64,000 nt of DNA, from positions 89,740,645 through 89,804,644 of the forward strand of contig NC_052357.1 in NCBI RefSeq assembly GCF_009727055.1. The letters run 5' to 3'. Shown piece by piece: positions 47,646 through 59,904 of the stretch. The position numbers and the translations under genes were made by a program. The stretch is from Benincasa hispida (Eukaryota > Streptophyta > Magnoliopsida > Cucurbitales > Cucurbitaceae). The number at the start of each line of letters is the position of its first letter. Position 1 is the stretch's first letter. A model generated the notes under the pieces. It was not told where the DNA came from. It searched no databases and saw only the letters and a program-made list of their open reading frames with translations.

Positions 47646-49558
47646 AATAAAATATATGCATGATTTCATAGATGACAGTTAATAATATCTCAGTATTATT
47701 ACATCGATCAAAGCGTTTTGTTTCTGGAACATCGATATGGCAACCCTATGAGGTGATAGGGTTTTTAATTAAAGATTTTTTTCTAAAATTAACCCAATTA
47801 AACTAATTAATACACTTTTTATAAATAATAAGAATAAAATTCAAAAATTATGCAACAAATTAGGGATGACAAAAATGTGATAATTTAATTCTAATCAATT
47901 TTAGTAATAAATAAGAACAAACTAAAACATACAATAAATCTGTTTAAATTAATTGAAAAAAAAATATAAAAGGAAAGAGTTAGAGAGAGGACATAATTTT
48001 TATAGTGGTTCGGTCCAAACTCCGACCTACTCCATTCCCCAAGCCCTCTTGGAATTTGAAAGTAAAATCTTTCCGACTATTTCCACAGATTAGAGCCCAA
48101 CGTTTAACACCACCGCTCCTTTATGGGTTCAGAAGCAATACCTAAATCCTTCCACGGTTTAGGATCAAACCATTACAAATGTTGGATATTTTTGAAGAAC
48201 ACATTATACAACTACTCACTAGAGTGGATTTACAATTTTCAAAGACACCTCAAACAAATTTACCTCACAATACAATAACACTCCTCTCAAGAATAAGAAA
48301 TGAAAAAAAATTGGGAACTTTAGAGAGAGCAACAATTGAACTATTTTGAGTTTGGAGAATTAATAAAAATGTATAAATTGTGTTGGTTTTAAATTTTGGA
48401 GAGTGAACGATAGTTTATATGAGCATGGAAGAATTTTTAGAAAATCACAATTAATTTGGAACATTGAATTTGGAAAAGAAAATCAATAGTGGAGATTTAA
48501 ACTAAACATAGTCGTTAGATACAAAACAAAATATAATATTGTTTTGTAAAATGAGCCCATTAAGTTTCCATCGGCAGTAGATTTGTTTACCATTTTTTTA
48601 AACTCTTAACACTGAACACCATCCAGCGAGTAAGAAGCCAGAGGAGCACGTGCCCCCTCAATTTTTTCTGTTTTTCTGTATAATTTATTAGTAAAGAGAG
48701 ACTATAATATTTATAATATCATCCAACCGTGAACCTAATGTTAGTCCCTTAGCCCATTTGTTTTGTTTGTTTGGTTTTTTTTGTTTTTTTTTTGGGGGGC
48801 GGGGGGGGGGTGGCGCTCACGTGGGTGGGTTTGAACTTCATTCAATACTTTCCTGCCTGTATAACATATTAATTGATTTATTTATTTATTTAACAAGAAT
48901 ACCAATATACATTTATGGTTTTTGTTATAGTGGGGAAAAACTCCACTGTCTGTTTTATAAATATGTGTACTTATAAATTTTTGCCCCGATAGAAAATTTC
49001 TTCTTCATACCTCCCACTGTTGTAAGCTAAATAATTATTTACATTGAATATCAAGGCTGTTCTTGCCAAGTTGCATTATTTTCGTGCCACAAGAAGCTGA
49101 TGACTGGTGAGGTGGGTAATTCAATCCTGTAATTAAAAATATTGTTTTATAGTTTGCAAATATGTAATGACTATTCATCTGACCAAACCCATATCTTGAA
49201 GTCTAGTTTCATTGAAACCTGATTCAGTGAGAGGCTAATAGTATTGTCTTTGCGGTTGTTTTCCCAATGTTGTGCTTAAGAGTGGTGTCATTCTAAACTA
49301 CAAAATCATGTTATTTATCTTGTTCTAATGTCTTATGACTATTCATCTGAAACTCTCTGTCGGAATATACTTATCCTTGGTTTAATATATTTCTTGCTTT
49401 GTTGTCCTGGAATAAGCATAAAAAAAAACTAAAACTAAAACTAAAAAATTTAGGTCTCATTTGGTATTCATTTGATTTTTCATTTTTTTTAAAATTAAAC
49501 ATATTTTTTTTCTCAAATTCTTATCGTGAGTTTAATTCTTTTCTTAAGTACAAGAGTT
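47646..49558. other. Gene-free stretch with unclassified repeat
   Basis: The 47.99-48.32 kb part (ATAGTGGTTCGGTCC followed by a C-rich stretch) resembles the edge of a plant retroelement, but I cannot classify it. A G-rich run lies at 48794-48810. The rest is AT-rich without genes. Confidence 0.35.
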
Positions 49559-50850
49559 GACCACAAACCAATAAACTAAGATCTCTGGTTGTCATTATAA
49601 CTAAAGTATGTATGTGATGACATACAAGTGGATCGTGCTTTAAGTGATAACCTAAATGGTCTATAGTAGATGGATAGAGGTAAACTTTATCCTGTTGACG
49701 CTACGAATGTGGCCGGCTTTGTAGATGTTACAAATGTTGTAAAATGCTATAAATGGTCTAATCCTGACCATTCATGTATTAGACATGCGAGCGGGATGCC
49801 CTATACAAAACAGTTTGTATAAAATCGAACCACGAAATGTTTAGTCTCGTTATATAATGTCGTTCATGACAGAGACTTTCATTTCACTATAAGATGACCA
49901 TAGGTAACATGACCTTAATCCTGAGTGAGTTAGGAATTTCTACCTATGAGGACGGTCCTTAGATTTGTATGGGTGCGAGTGGCCAGATCGCCGACTCAAA
50001 CCTACCACTTTGGGGATTCATCTGATTGGGGAGTTGGGAACTCAACTACACAAGACGAAATTTACTCCTTCCCCGATTTAGGGATAAGTAGATAAACTGC
50101 TCCCTTAAGGGTTGATTCCAGGATTTGGACAATGTGACGTCACACCTTCTCTTGGCCCAAGAAGGATTTACTCATAGTAGGACTATGATGTATTATTAAT
50201 TAGAGAAATCAATGGTACTTAAGGAGTTAGATGTAATTACAGGGGCAAAATTTTAAATTGGTCCGACTGTACTTACAAACGATTTGTGAAGGATCATTGT
50301 ACTATTGATTGGTTATATCCAATGGACATAGAACTATATCTGTAGCGCGAACAGTACAGCTGTTGTTCTTTAGTGAAATGTCCGACAGTTAACGGATGGT
50401 GGATATCATGATTAAAGAGTTTAGTCAGTTATTCACGTAACATTGGAGCTTCAAGTTACAGGTCCATAAAGTCCCCTTGGTAACTCAATGGATTCATGTT
50501 GAGAATCAGTTTTTGGGTTAGTTTGAAGTGTTCAAATTAATAAGAGAAAATTTGATTATATATGATATAATTAAATTACATCAATTATATGAGATATAAT
50601 TGACTTAATTTATTAGATACATTAATTGGAGGAATTATTATTAAATGCTATAAGGGATAAAAAGAACTATGGTTTATATATTGCATGAGATGTGATATTA
50701 AAACTATAGATTATGAATATATTGATTATATTTGTAACTAAATCAATTATAAGATAATGGGTTATGGTTTTTTCTCCCATAATCAACTTAGTGGGAAGTT
50801 GTGATCAGTTATGTAACTGATGCGATATAAAATGAAAATCAGTTCATTTA
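49559..50850 (+). repeat. Family A LTR, truncated at both ends
   Basis: Starts inside the LTR at ACCACAAACCAATAAACT. It keeps the family boxes (TAACATGACC, CCTGAGTGAGTTAGG, TTGGGGATTCATCTGATTGG) and fades at about 50850 after AAAATGAAAATCAG. The first about 135 bp and the U5 end are missing. Confidence 0.8.
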
Positions 50851-53800
50851 CTATAAGGCGATCATTAACGAATAGAATCGGTAGCACTCAAAAGCATCAT
50901 CAACGATAGGCGAATCATACCACACCATAAATTGTGTGTGCGGTAAAATGCTAGTTCTAATTCATCTATCCTAAAACTCTTACAGTCATGCCTCCGAGTT
51001 AGTTGAACCGATATGCAGGCACAATATCTCACTATAGGTATGAACGTCCATGTCTGCATTGTTTTTCTTTATCGGTGATGCGGTTCAACTTAATGTTCGT
51101 AAAAGTTTCCTCACTTACTACACTCGTGTACCTAATCCATTCACCACGATTAGCGGCCATTGGTCACAACTCGGATTGCTCACAACACTGAAGAGGATTC
51201 AAAATAACCATACTCACAAGCTGCAAAAGCACTGACTTAGGTGGTCTTCTTTGTTGCCTGTTGTTCCGCGATAGGGACATATGTCTTAATTCGTTTCATA
51301 TCAGATCGTGAAGGGAATGGCACTGAATATGGACCAACTTACAAGATTGTTACTAAATGTTAGTAATTCGTGTGACGATACCGTGAGAAACGGTGACAAA
51401 CAACGTAGGTAAACAGGGAGTAAGAGTTCGTGAATTTAGGGTATAGTATTTGGGTCAAGTCAGGTATTCGAAGGGGTAATCGAGGTTATAAGGAACAGTA
51501 ATGTTGTGAAGAGAGTTAACTTTTGGAATCGTCAACTTACTAATTTGCACACTCTATGTGCGTAAACTGCATTAGATCTCTACATAATTATAAGAGTTTT
51601 GTATCTGCTGATTAACAATAATTATGGTATAATTTGATAGAAGAAAATGTATGGGTAGTCGGTTTACTCATCAAATTGGTATATTTAATCACTATACTAT
51701 ACACGGTTCGTGTTACCGCTCTATCAAGGAATGTATAATTTTCATACTAGAATGTTAAGAATGTTTCACTTTTATATATCAGCAATGTGCCAGGTGTGTC
51801 GAAGGTATTTCGATGATTAAGACCATGTCAGATATCATCAAATATCTTGATACTTTAATTTGCACTTACCTTATCAGATAATAATATAAATCTTGGCAGA
51901 AAGAGTCAATAACACTTCATCTAAACTACGAATTATAAAATAACGAAAAATATCCAGAATCGCTCCCTATGCCTAAGGACAATCTTACAAAGTGAATTGA
52001 GTTTATGAGTAGTGGTTAAAACTTATCACTTATATAACAGTCGAGCAAAATTTATGTCATCAATTCCCCTCTCTCCCCAGTTGTCTCAAAATATACGTCT
52101 CTTCAACCGAGAAATACTTGGATAATCTCACAAACACAGAATGAAAGAATCTCAACTCAAAATTCACTAACGTGCGTAGACAGGTACGGGCTAATAGAGA
52201 AAGGCGAAATTACGCATTCCACGATACTTATTCTTTGGCTGAGCATATCTAATGTGACGTCTCACACCTCACGAAAACATTTGCTTCAAGTCGATGCCCA
52301 ATGCTCATGAAATATCAGAGTGGACATGCAGGGATTACAGAGAGAGAGATAGTTTTTGGAGACAAGCCATCATCTTCCAGTACTCTGGCGATAGAGAAGT
52401 GCTAATTAAAATATTTAATGTGTGTCTAGGTAAGCGAGAAATCTCATGCTAGTTAGAAGGAGTGTATATCGAGATGCGGCATAGAAAAGTGTTAGAGAGA
52501 AGTGGTCCTAGCAATTATGCATTGTCCGTATAAAAATCTTCAAGTAAACGAAATTGACATTAGAAGAGACATCAGCAGCTCGCTTTATCATAGATTGAGT
52601 CACCATCAGTTCAATCCCGTCTAGCATATGCCATTACTCGGGTCGCTCTCTAATACTCGAGAGAGACATTCTAATGTGAAATCTATTTAAACTCGCCCAC
52701 ACCACTAATGCCTTGTAAAATATTTCTGAAATTATTAAATTAAAACACTTTAATTATTTTATTATATTTAACAATTTAAACCTGTGACTACTCTATATAA
52801 TGATAATTATATGATTAATATACCAGAAATTTATTTTACAACATTTAATAGATTGATGTGAAAATTTTAATTAAGAAAGGAATCAAACAATTATTTCACA
52901 GTGAATAGGGGATCATCTTTTGGGAATATATGTGAAACCTTATTATGCTATCATAAAATATAAAATAAAGTCTAGATCCCCATATGGTGTTCTCTTCTTT
53001 ATTTAAAGTCAATAAGAGTATCTAAGATTTATTGAAGTATAACCATAATTAGTGAAGTGTGCTGTCAATTAAAACACATATAGTAGAAAGACTAATGTTT
53101 ATTAGCTATACAAAAGTACAAAAACCAAGGGTTCCTACCATTTTAAAAGAGTGTAAAACCATAATACGTTTATATATCAAGAGATAGTGCGAGTAAAGAT
53201 TTCAAGCTATAATAATTAAATATTTATAATCTAGTATTATCTACTCATAGTAAATTTTACATTCTTGATCTAAAAAAAAGCTATATTAGCATGATTTAAA
53301 AGTAGTGCAAAAACAAAGAGATATAAATCAGATTCTAATTATGTAATTGGAAACTTAATGATTTTAATGATGCGAGAAAAGTTGGTCACTTAACCTGGAT
53401 ATTAAGTATTATTAGACTGTCCGCTAACCATGTTTTGCTGAGAATGTGATACATCATTAAATCTAGAATAATATCGAATACATTCAATTTAATTTTCTTT
53501 AATTTAGTCAGAAGCAGATCGTTGCCATATGGAACACACTTATCAATTTAGATTAAAGAAAACATTAAACATTTTATAACTTTCATCTCAAATAATCACG
53601 CACTATTGGAATTTATCTAATAGCATAGTAACACTTAGTGGGACTTAAATGTACAACATGTTCTATTGGATGGTATAAACTAATACTCTCAGGAAACGAT
53701 ATAGTTTTGAGAATTTTACTTTAAACTTACACACATTTTGAAAATAACCCTTTCTTACTACGAACTATCCTTTGCAGACAATACATAATTGTCGGTTCAC

Positions 53801-56066
53801 TCCATCCGTGAGACGATGGTAGCTGGAAACCAGGAGCTGCAACGACTTTCAAGCACATAGGACACTCAAAATTATCTTAGCACATCCAATCTATGGACTA
53901 TAATAATCTGGAATTGCAATTTCGCTGCATTGATACGCCCATCCAACACACTGAGAATTTTAGTAATCTCTATCACGTCAATAACAACAAACTTGACTCA
54001 CGACACACATCGATTGCACCCTCTAGGTTATTACTCCCCGATGTACAGAATCCAGATGAGTGAGTGTTGTCTAGGTGCCTAATCTATATTTGTACCCATT
54101 GCTGAATTTACAGAGGAGTAATGAGAATCAATGGTCACAAAAACCTTATATTATGAACAGTCTTAAAAAACCGATAATTTCTGCACAGTAATCCACAAGC
54201 GAGAAAGAGAGGAGAGAAGTCTATATTGGTTAGTGCGCCACTCGTTATGAGAGCCCTCCAGATACCTCTGCGCTCTTCTAATGTGGAGAGCCACAATTTC
54301 GCGCATGTATAACTTTCTTACTAACGCTATAGTAAATAGAATGCGAATGCATAGGTATTAGTTTTCATTTTCTTTGCGTTCGTATTTGGCATATTGCGTG
54401 TGTCGCCCTCGATGCTGCCCAATACATATATAACGAGATGAATCAATAATAAATAATTTTTACATTAATGCGTTTCATATTGAGTCCGGCGATACTAGCC
54501 ACTTCTCAACCCTCAAGGCATTAGATTCACCATAGAACGTCACCCTTATAACTGATAGGACGCTTACTCAAGTTAATTGGTTTCATTTGCTTCGAAAGAA
54601 AGAGATATACAAAGTCTAAAGTTTCTCTCCTCATTAGAGGTCTCAATTCCTGTAAGTGATAGTTAAAAAATGATTAAGCGTATTCATTCATACATTCACT
54701 ATATTTATCATATGGTATCATTATATTTATAATACCAGTGAATAGTCTATTATAATTTCATTATTTTTCCAATATGTCCTAGGTAGCTAAAAAACAAATT
54801 CTTCATTGAAACCTAATAGTCCTTATTACCTACCTCTTTATGGGCATACTCTACAAATAGTTACATCTCACTCCATGAATCAAATGATTTCAATGTAGGA
54901 TACTACAGAATAACTCATTTCAAATCAATATTAAGCACTTTTATCTTATAACTTATAACATATTGTATAAACATACAATTTAATCTACCTCACTCATACA
55001 CGAGATAATCCATGTTATACGTTTAATGTCTACAAATTAACTGGATTAAAGTAACCAGCCCTTTCCACTCTCTCAGTATAGTCAGTAAATCCAATTTTAG
55101 GTTTATCAATTAATTACGAAACAGACTTCCACCAATGCTATATGGCACTCTACAAAACAATTACTGTGTTAAGTCTATCACACAACAATGATAATTCAAA
55201 TTCAATCGTAATCTTGTAAATTTGAGTTGGTATCGCTTAATGGTGTGACTAGTCAGTGTGACAATGTCTAATGACTTAAATAGGATACGCTCGATCAATG
55301 AGAATCTTGTATACTCTATAAAATTATTACATAATTAAAATCATCTCTGATATCTAACTCACACATTACTACACAAACTATCTCTAAACTACCCCACGAG
55401 ATTTTGGGCATCTAGCACATCAATCAAACATTGCCACACCAGACACACTGCAATAGATCTTAATCCTGTATCCTATAAGGTGATGGACTTAATGTAATTC
55501 GGCTTATGATTTTCCATGTCCATCGATTATTTCTAATAAAAAAATTATGGAACCAGTATGAGATTTCTCTCACAATATGATGAGATCTTATTACATTTAA
55601 ATTTGCAGTATTTTACAAGATTTTCATAGTATAGGGTGTGTGTTGTTAATTCGCAGAGGTTGAGTGTCTCTCACTTCTATATCGCATGCCTGATGGAGAG
55701 TGGAATAACCTATGCGCGTAACTCGCTTTAGAAATTAATAGCACAAATAGAAGTAGTCATTTCCTCTATATGGTAATGACCGAACTGTAAATAAGTACTA
55801 TCAGATTACAATAGTCTGCATCACACGGATCTGAGTTGTGACGAAGAGAACCACTCCTCTGCTCTCAAGCAGTCACACACCTCAAGATTGGTGAACTTCC
55901 TCCTCCAGCTAATGACAAGGTGTGAGAAGTTTCTTAGGTGCCTTCTACATGAAAGAATTGAATTCCTCATTGGAAGCGCGTGAAACATGTGCAATCGAAA
56001 TTCATTTTGAAAATCGTGAAAATAGAGACAAATGCTTTACAAGATAAACATAAGGTAATATATGTT
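50851..56066. other. Unrecognised block without genes
   Basis: I see no gene, no repeat family and no clear repeat boundaries over 5.2 kb. The only frames of 60 or more codons lie near its edges (50865-51235 and from 55967). Weak similarity of 54.8-55.0 kb to family A in reverse is too faint to call. Confidence 0.4.
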
Positions 56067-57340
56067 GCACTTACAAGAATTTTGGTTATTCCCGACGATA
56101 TTTCTCTCGACGACCAAAAAAAGCCGTCGGCGATTGTAACCTCTCCCGACGATAAAAATAAGGGTCGGCATAACTTTTTATCCGACAATCTACAAAAACG
56201 GGGGATTGTGCTAAGTTAGCAATCTTATTTCGAATTGATAAATCCAACCGTTGGGATTTTCTAAAATACTTCCTCTGGACAGTCACCTAAGGAACCACAT
56301 CGGACTATTTGCACTTTTGCCTGAGGTTTATATTTCAACCGTCCAGCTTTTTAACTTTCTCCCGAACCAGTTGTGCTATATAACCGTGGAGTTAATTTAT
56401 AGTATAAGCCCTACGGGTTCACATTATTCATCGAACAAGGTGATTGCAGCATATACAGAAAACCTCACAGATATTCTAACTCGGATCATTTTAGTGTTAT
56501 CCCACGTATACAAGACTACCATACAGAATTTTACTAATCTAAGTCGGACAACAGGATTATACGTGTATAGCCAGTCGTGATATTCTAATGAGACTTTTTC
56601 GAAATTTGGGTTGAGTATGATAGGGCGCGACGGTTTGTGTGGTTAACCTTGTCCTGGTCCGCTTAATGATATCTATTATCCGTGAACGGTCTCAATCAAC
56701 CGTTGGTATTTGAAATTTTATGGCCGATGGGTGATTTAGTCAACCCGCTCAAGGGACTCGGAAGAGTCTTTTGGATTTTAGTGATGTACCTCACTGCGCG
56801 CGGGGGGGGGGCGGGGGGGTACGTTCGTGATCAGCACCAACGTCGAATAATTGGCTAGATCTTTTTATAACTTGGTGAACTTCGGCCGACAGTTGGTGTC
56901 AGACTACCGTCGCAGGGAGTTTCCAATCTATCGCCTAAATAATGGTTAGTCGATCCATCGGGGAGAAGAATATTTTTCGAAATTTGGTGAAGTTTGGCCA
57001 ATATGTTATCACCACCGTCAAGATTGCGCATCTTTTAGAAATTTGGTGAAATTTCAGCCGACGGTTATGTCAGGCAACCGTCAGAGTTCCAAACTATATC
57101 CCAACGCTGGTTAGTCAAACCATTAGAGACTGGAAGAGTCTTTTTTGAATTTTGGTGAACTTTTGGCCGACGGTGTTATCAAACCACCGCCGGGATTGCA
57201 AGTCTTTTTAGAATGTGTGAACATCGCCAACGGTTGTGTCAGACTACCATCGTGGAGTTAAAGTTCCACTGATGTGAGTGAGCTTGTGACCATTGGCAGT
57301 TCTCAATACTATATCCCGACGTCTGTCTGGCAGACAACTG
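56067..57340 (+). repeat. CACTA terminus and subterminal repeat array
   Basis: Words such as CCCGACGATA, GCCGACGGT, CACCGTC and CAACCGTC recur, often alternating with AATTTGGTGAA and AAGAGTCTTTT, so there is a longer composite unit. A G10CG7 run (56802-56819) sits in the middle and looks foreign. Frames at 55967-56580 here are not genes. Confidence 0.75.
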
Positions 57341-59904
57341 TTAGGAAAAAGTTAAATATTAAATAGCGATCTCTCGATTCTTCTTCTTCCCCCTCCGATT
57401 TTCCGTTCGCATCCGTTTCTCTTACTCTCTCCATCTGATTATTCCCTCCATTCCACTCATTCTCTCCACCGATCTTCTCGTCCGTCCTCGATGTGTCATC
57501 GTCCCTCGAGTGTCTGATTTCTCCCGTTCGTCTCTCTCTCTCCCTCTGTTCATCTCCGATTTCCCCTCGCCGAGCAGGTAACTCTGATTTCCCCCTCCCC
57601 AACTGGTTTTTTTTTTTTAAAATTTCGATTCTTTAGCTTCTAGCTCTATTATATTTGAAAGTTGTACGTTAGCTCTATTATTCAAAATGTTCATTCAAGA
57701 GAATCTAAGTAATCGATTTGTTTATCTCAATAATAAATTTTATCTTCTTGCCCTAAATCTAATTGTCTTTTCTCTTTACATTGTTTCATCCTTATTTTCG
57801 TCATAATCATTATAACCTAATTTGATTTATTAATCTGTCTACTGTGTAATCTTTGAATATGAGGAATTGTGAGAACCATTCTTCGTCTTTCTTCCTCTGT
57901 TCTGAGGAAATTTGATTCTGAAGTACCTACATCCATGAATCTCAAGAATTTACAATCTTGTTTTTTATCAAGAATATTGTTATAATATTTAATTATTATC
58001 TCTAAAAGTGCTATCCTTTATGAATGAAACACGTGCATTGCACTCCGAATCCAAAATCTAGAAAACTAAACAAAAGTAATTTTAAAAAAATTGGTTTTGT
58101 TTTAGAAATTTGGTTTAAATTCAATTTAAGAGGTGTCGCATATCTGCTATAGGTCTTTTCCAATACTATTCACTTCACTGTATAGTTAATGATTAAAGAG
58201 TGAAATTGCAAATATTTGAACTGAACTGAAATGTAAAAGTCTGTGTATTAAACATCAAATAGAATCACGACTCATACTACTAAACTTTTAACAATTAATG
58301 AAACCAATGTGCCCTAAGTGTTGAATAGTTTGCTCTCTACGGTTACTTAATAATGTTGTAGGTGTTGGCGAAAGTTCAAAATTTTTGAGTTACACAAAAA
58401 AGTTACATTTTGTTTTGGTTGGATAAAATATGTTGAAGAATCTAATATACATCCGTTAGGTAGATGGAATATAATTTAGTAGCAAGATCGTGGCCTTATC
58501 TTCTAAGAAAGGGAATCATATTTACTGAAAACATCACCACTCTATGAATTTATTCTTCCAATAATGGACTTAGAGTCAACTACGTACGCATCTAATCTTT
58601 ATACTTAATTACCACCCAAAAAGAACATATGGAATCAATTAAATGGACTAAGTTTGAATTTTAGACTCCCAATCTCACAAATTATAAATATAAAAAGGGT
58701 TATGATTAGTATTGAGCTTTTATGCTTGTGTTTAAAAGGATTATAAACTGTAAAGAGGTATCTATCAAGTTTTTTGAATTATCTAAAATTTACATATTCA
58801 TTAGACACTAAAATTAATAAAATTAATAGCTTATGATCCAAATAGCTTATGAAGGAAATATTGGGATTGTTAATCTCAAGTTTTATGTTTAGTTAGGTTA
58901 GTGATTGATAAAATAAGGTAATAATTACATGTTTTTATTGGTATTTCAAACCAATCAAAGATCCAAATAGCTTATGATCTAAGTTTTATGTATAATTTTA
59001 AAGTTGATTGCTATGGTTTTGAGGTGATTCTAGGCTTTAAACTATTACCTCAAAATGTTTGAGACGTTTTATGTTAATTTGATAATACATAAGAAGAAGG
59101 TTGATTGTTATGCTCTATTATGTATGTTTGTTTGAATATGTATGTTATGTTTGAAAATTATATATCTTTGTTTGAACATATTTGAAGAAAGTTGATTGTT
59201 ATGCTCTATTATGCATGAATATGTATGTTATGTTTGAAAACTAATATGAAAGATTCAACACATAACAAAACCCTTTTCTTGAGATAAGTTAACTATAACA
59301 TTAATATCAATATACACTCAATTTGATTAATCAATTGATAATCTATAGCAAATTAGACACTAAGAATTAGTAGATTCTTATCTTAAATTTTATCATTTTG
59401 ATCCATAAAAATTAAATAAAATGAAAATGAAAAGGGATCATAATAGTTACCTTTTTAAGGTAAGAAAACTAAAATGAACATCGAAAATAAAATAACTAAA
59501 ATAAATCAAAGACGAAAATGTGAATGTGAATGTGCCATGCTTATCTTCTTTAATCATATGTTATGCTTATCTTTGGAATTCAAATATGTGAATGTGCTAA
59601 AATAAGTAGCAAAGGCCTAAAATTTAATCGTTGTTAGTCTAGATTGATCATCTAGATTAACATACTAAAATTGAATCTAACGCCAAATGGGTTAGGTCAA
59701 TTTTGGTTTTCATAAAATTGTTCTAGGAAAATAGCCTAGATATATAAGATCAAAAGAGAGATAAGGATATATTTAGGAGTGATTCTAAAATAGTTTAAAT
59801 GACTTTTTTCATTTTCAAAATCACACTTAAATGTACTTTTATTCATTCAAAACCACGTACAATAAGTAAATGAAATAATATTACAAGTCAGAAATTGGAA
59901 CTAA
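57341..59904 (+). other. CACTA leader and intron-like region
   Basis: 57.35-57.60 kb is a C/T-rich stretch (TCTCTCTCTCCCTCTG and the like), typical of a plant 5' leader. The following 2.3 kb are AT-rich with no coding signal. The minus frame at 57309-57602 is the complement of the C/T-rich leader and not a gene. Confidence 0.5.

Noticed and set aside
57309..57602. 97-codon minus-strand Arg/Glu-rich frame
   Set aside because: Complement of a C/T-rich 5' leader of the CACTA transposase; composition explains it.
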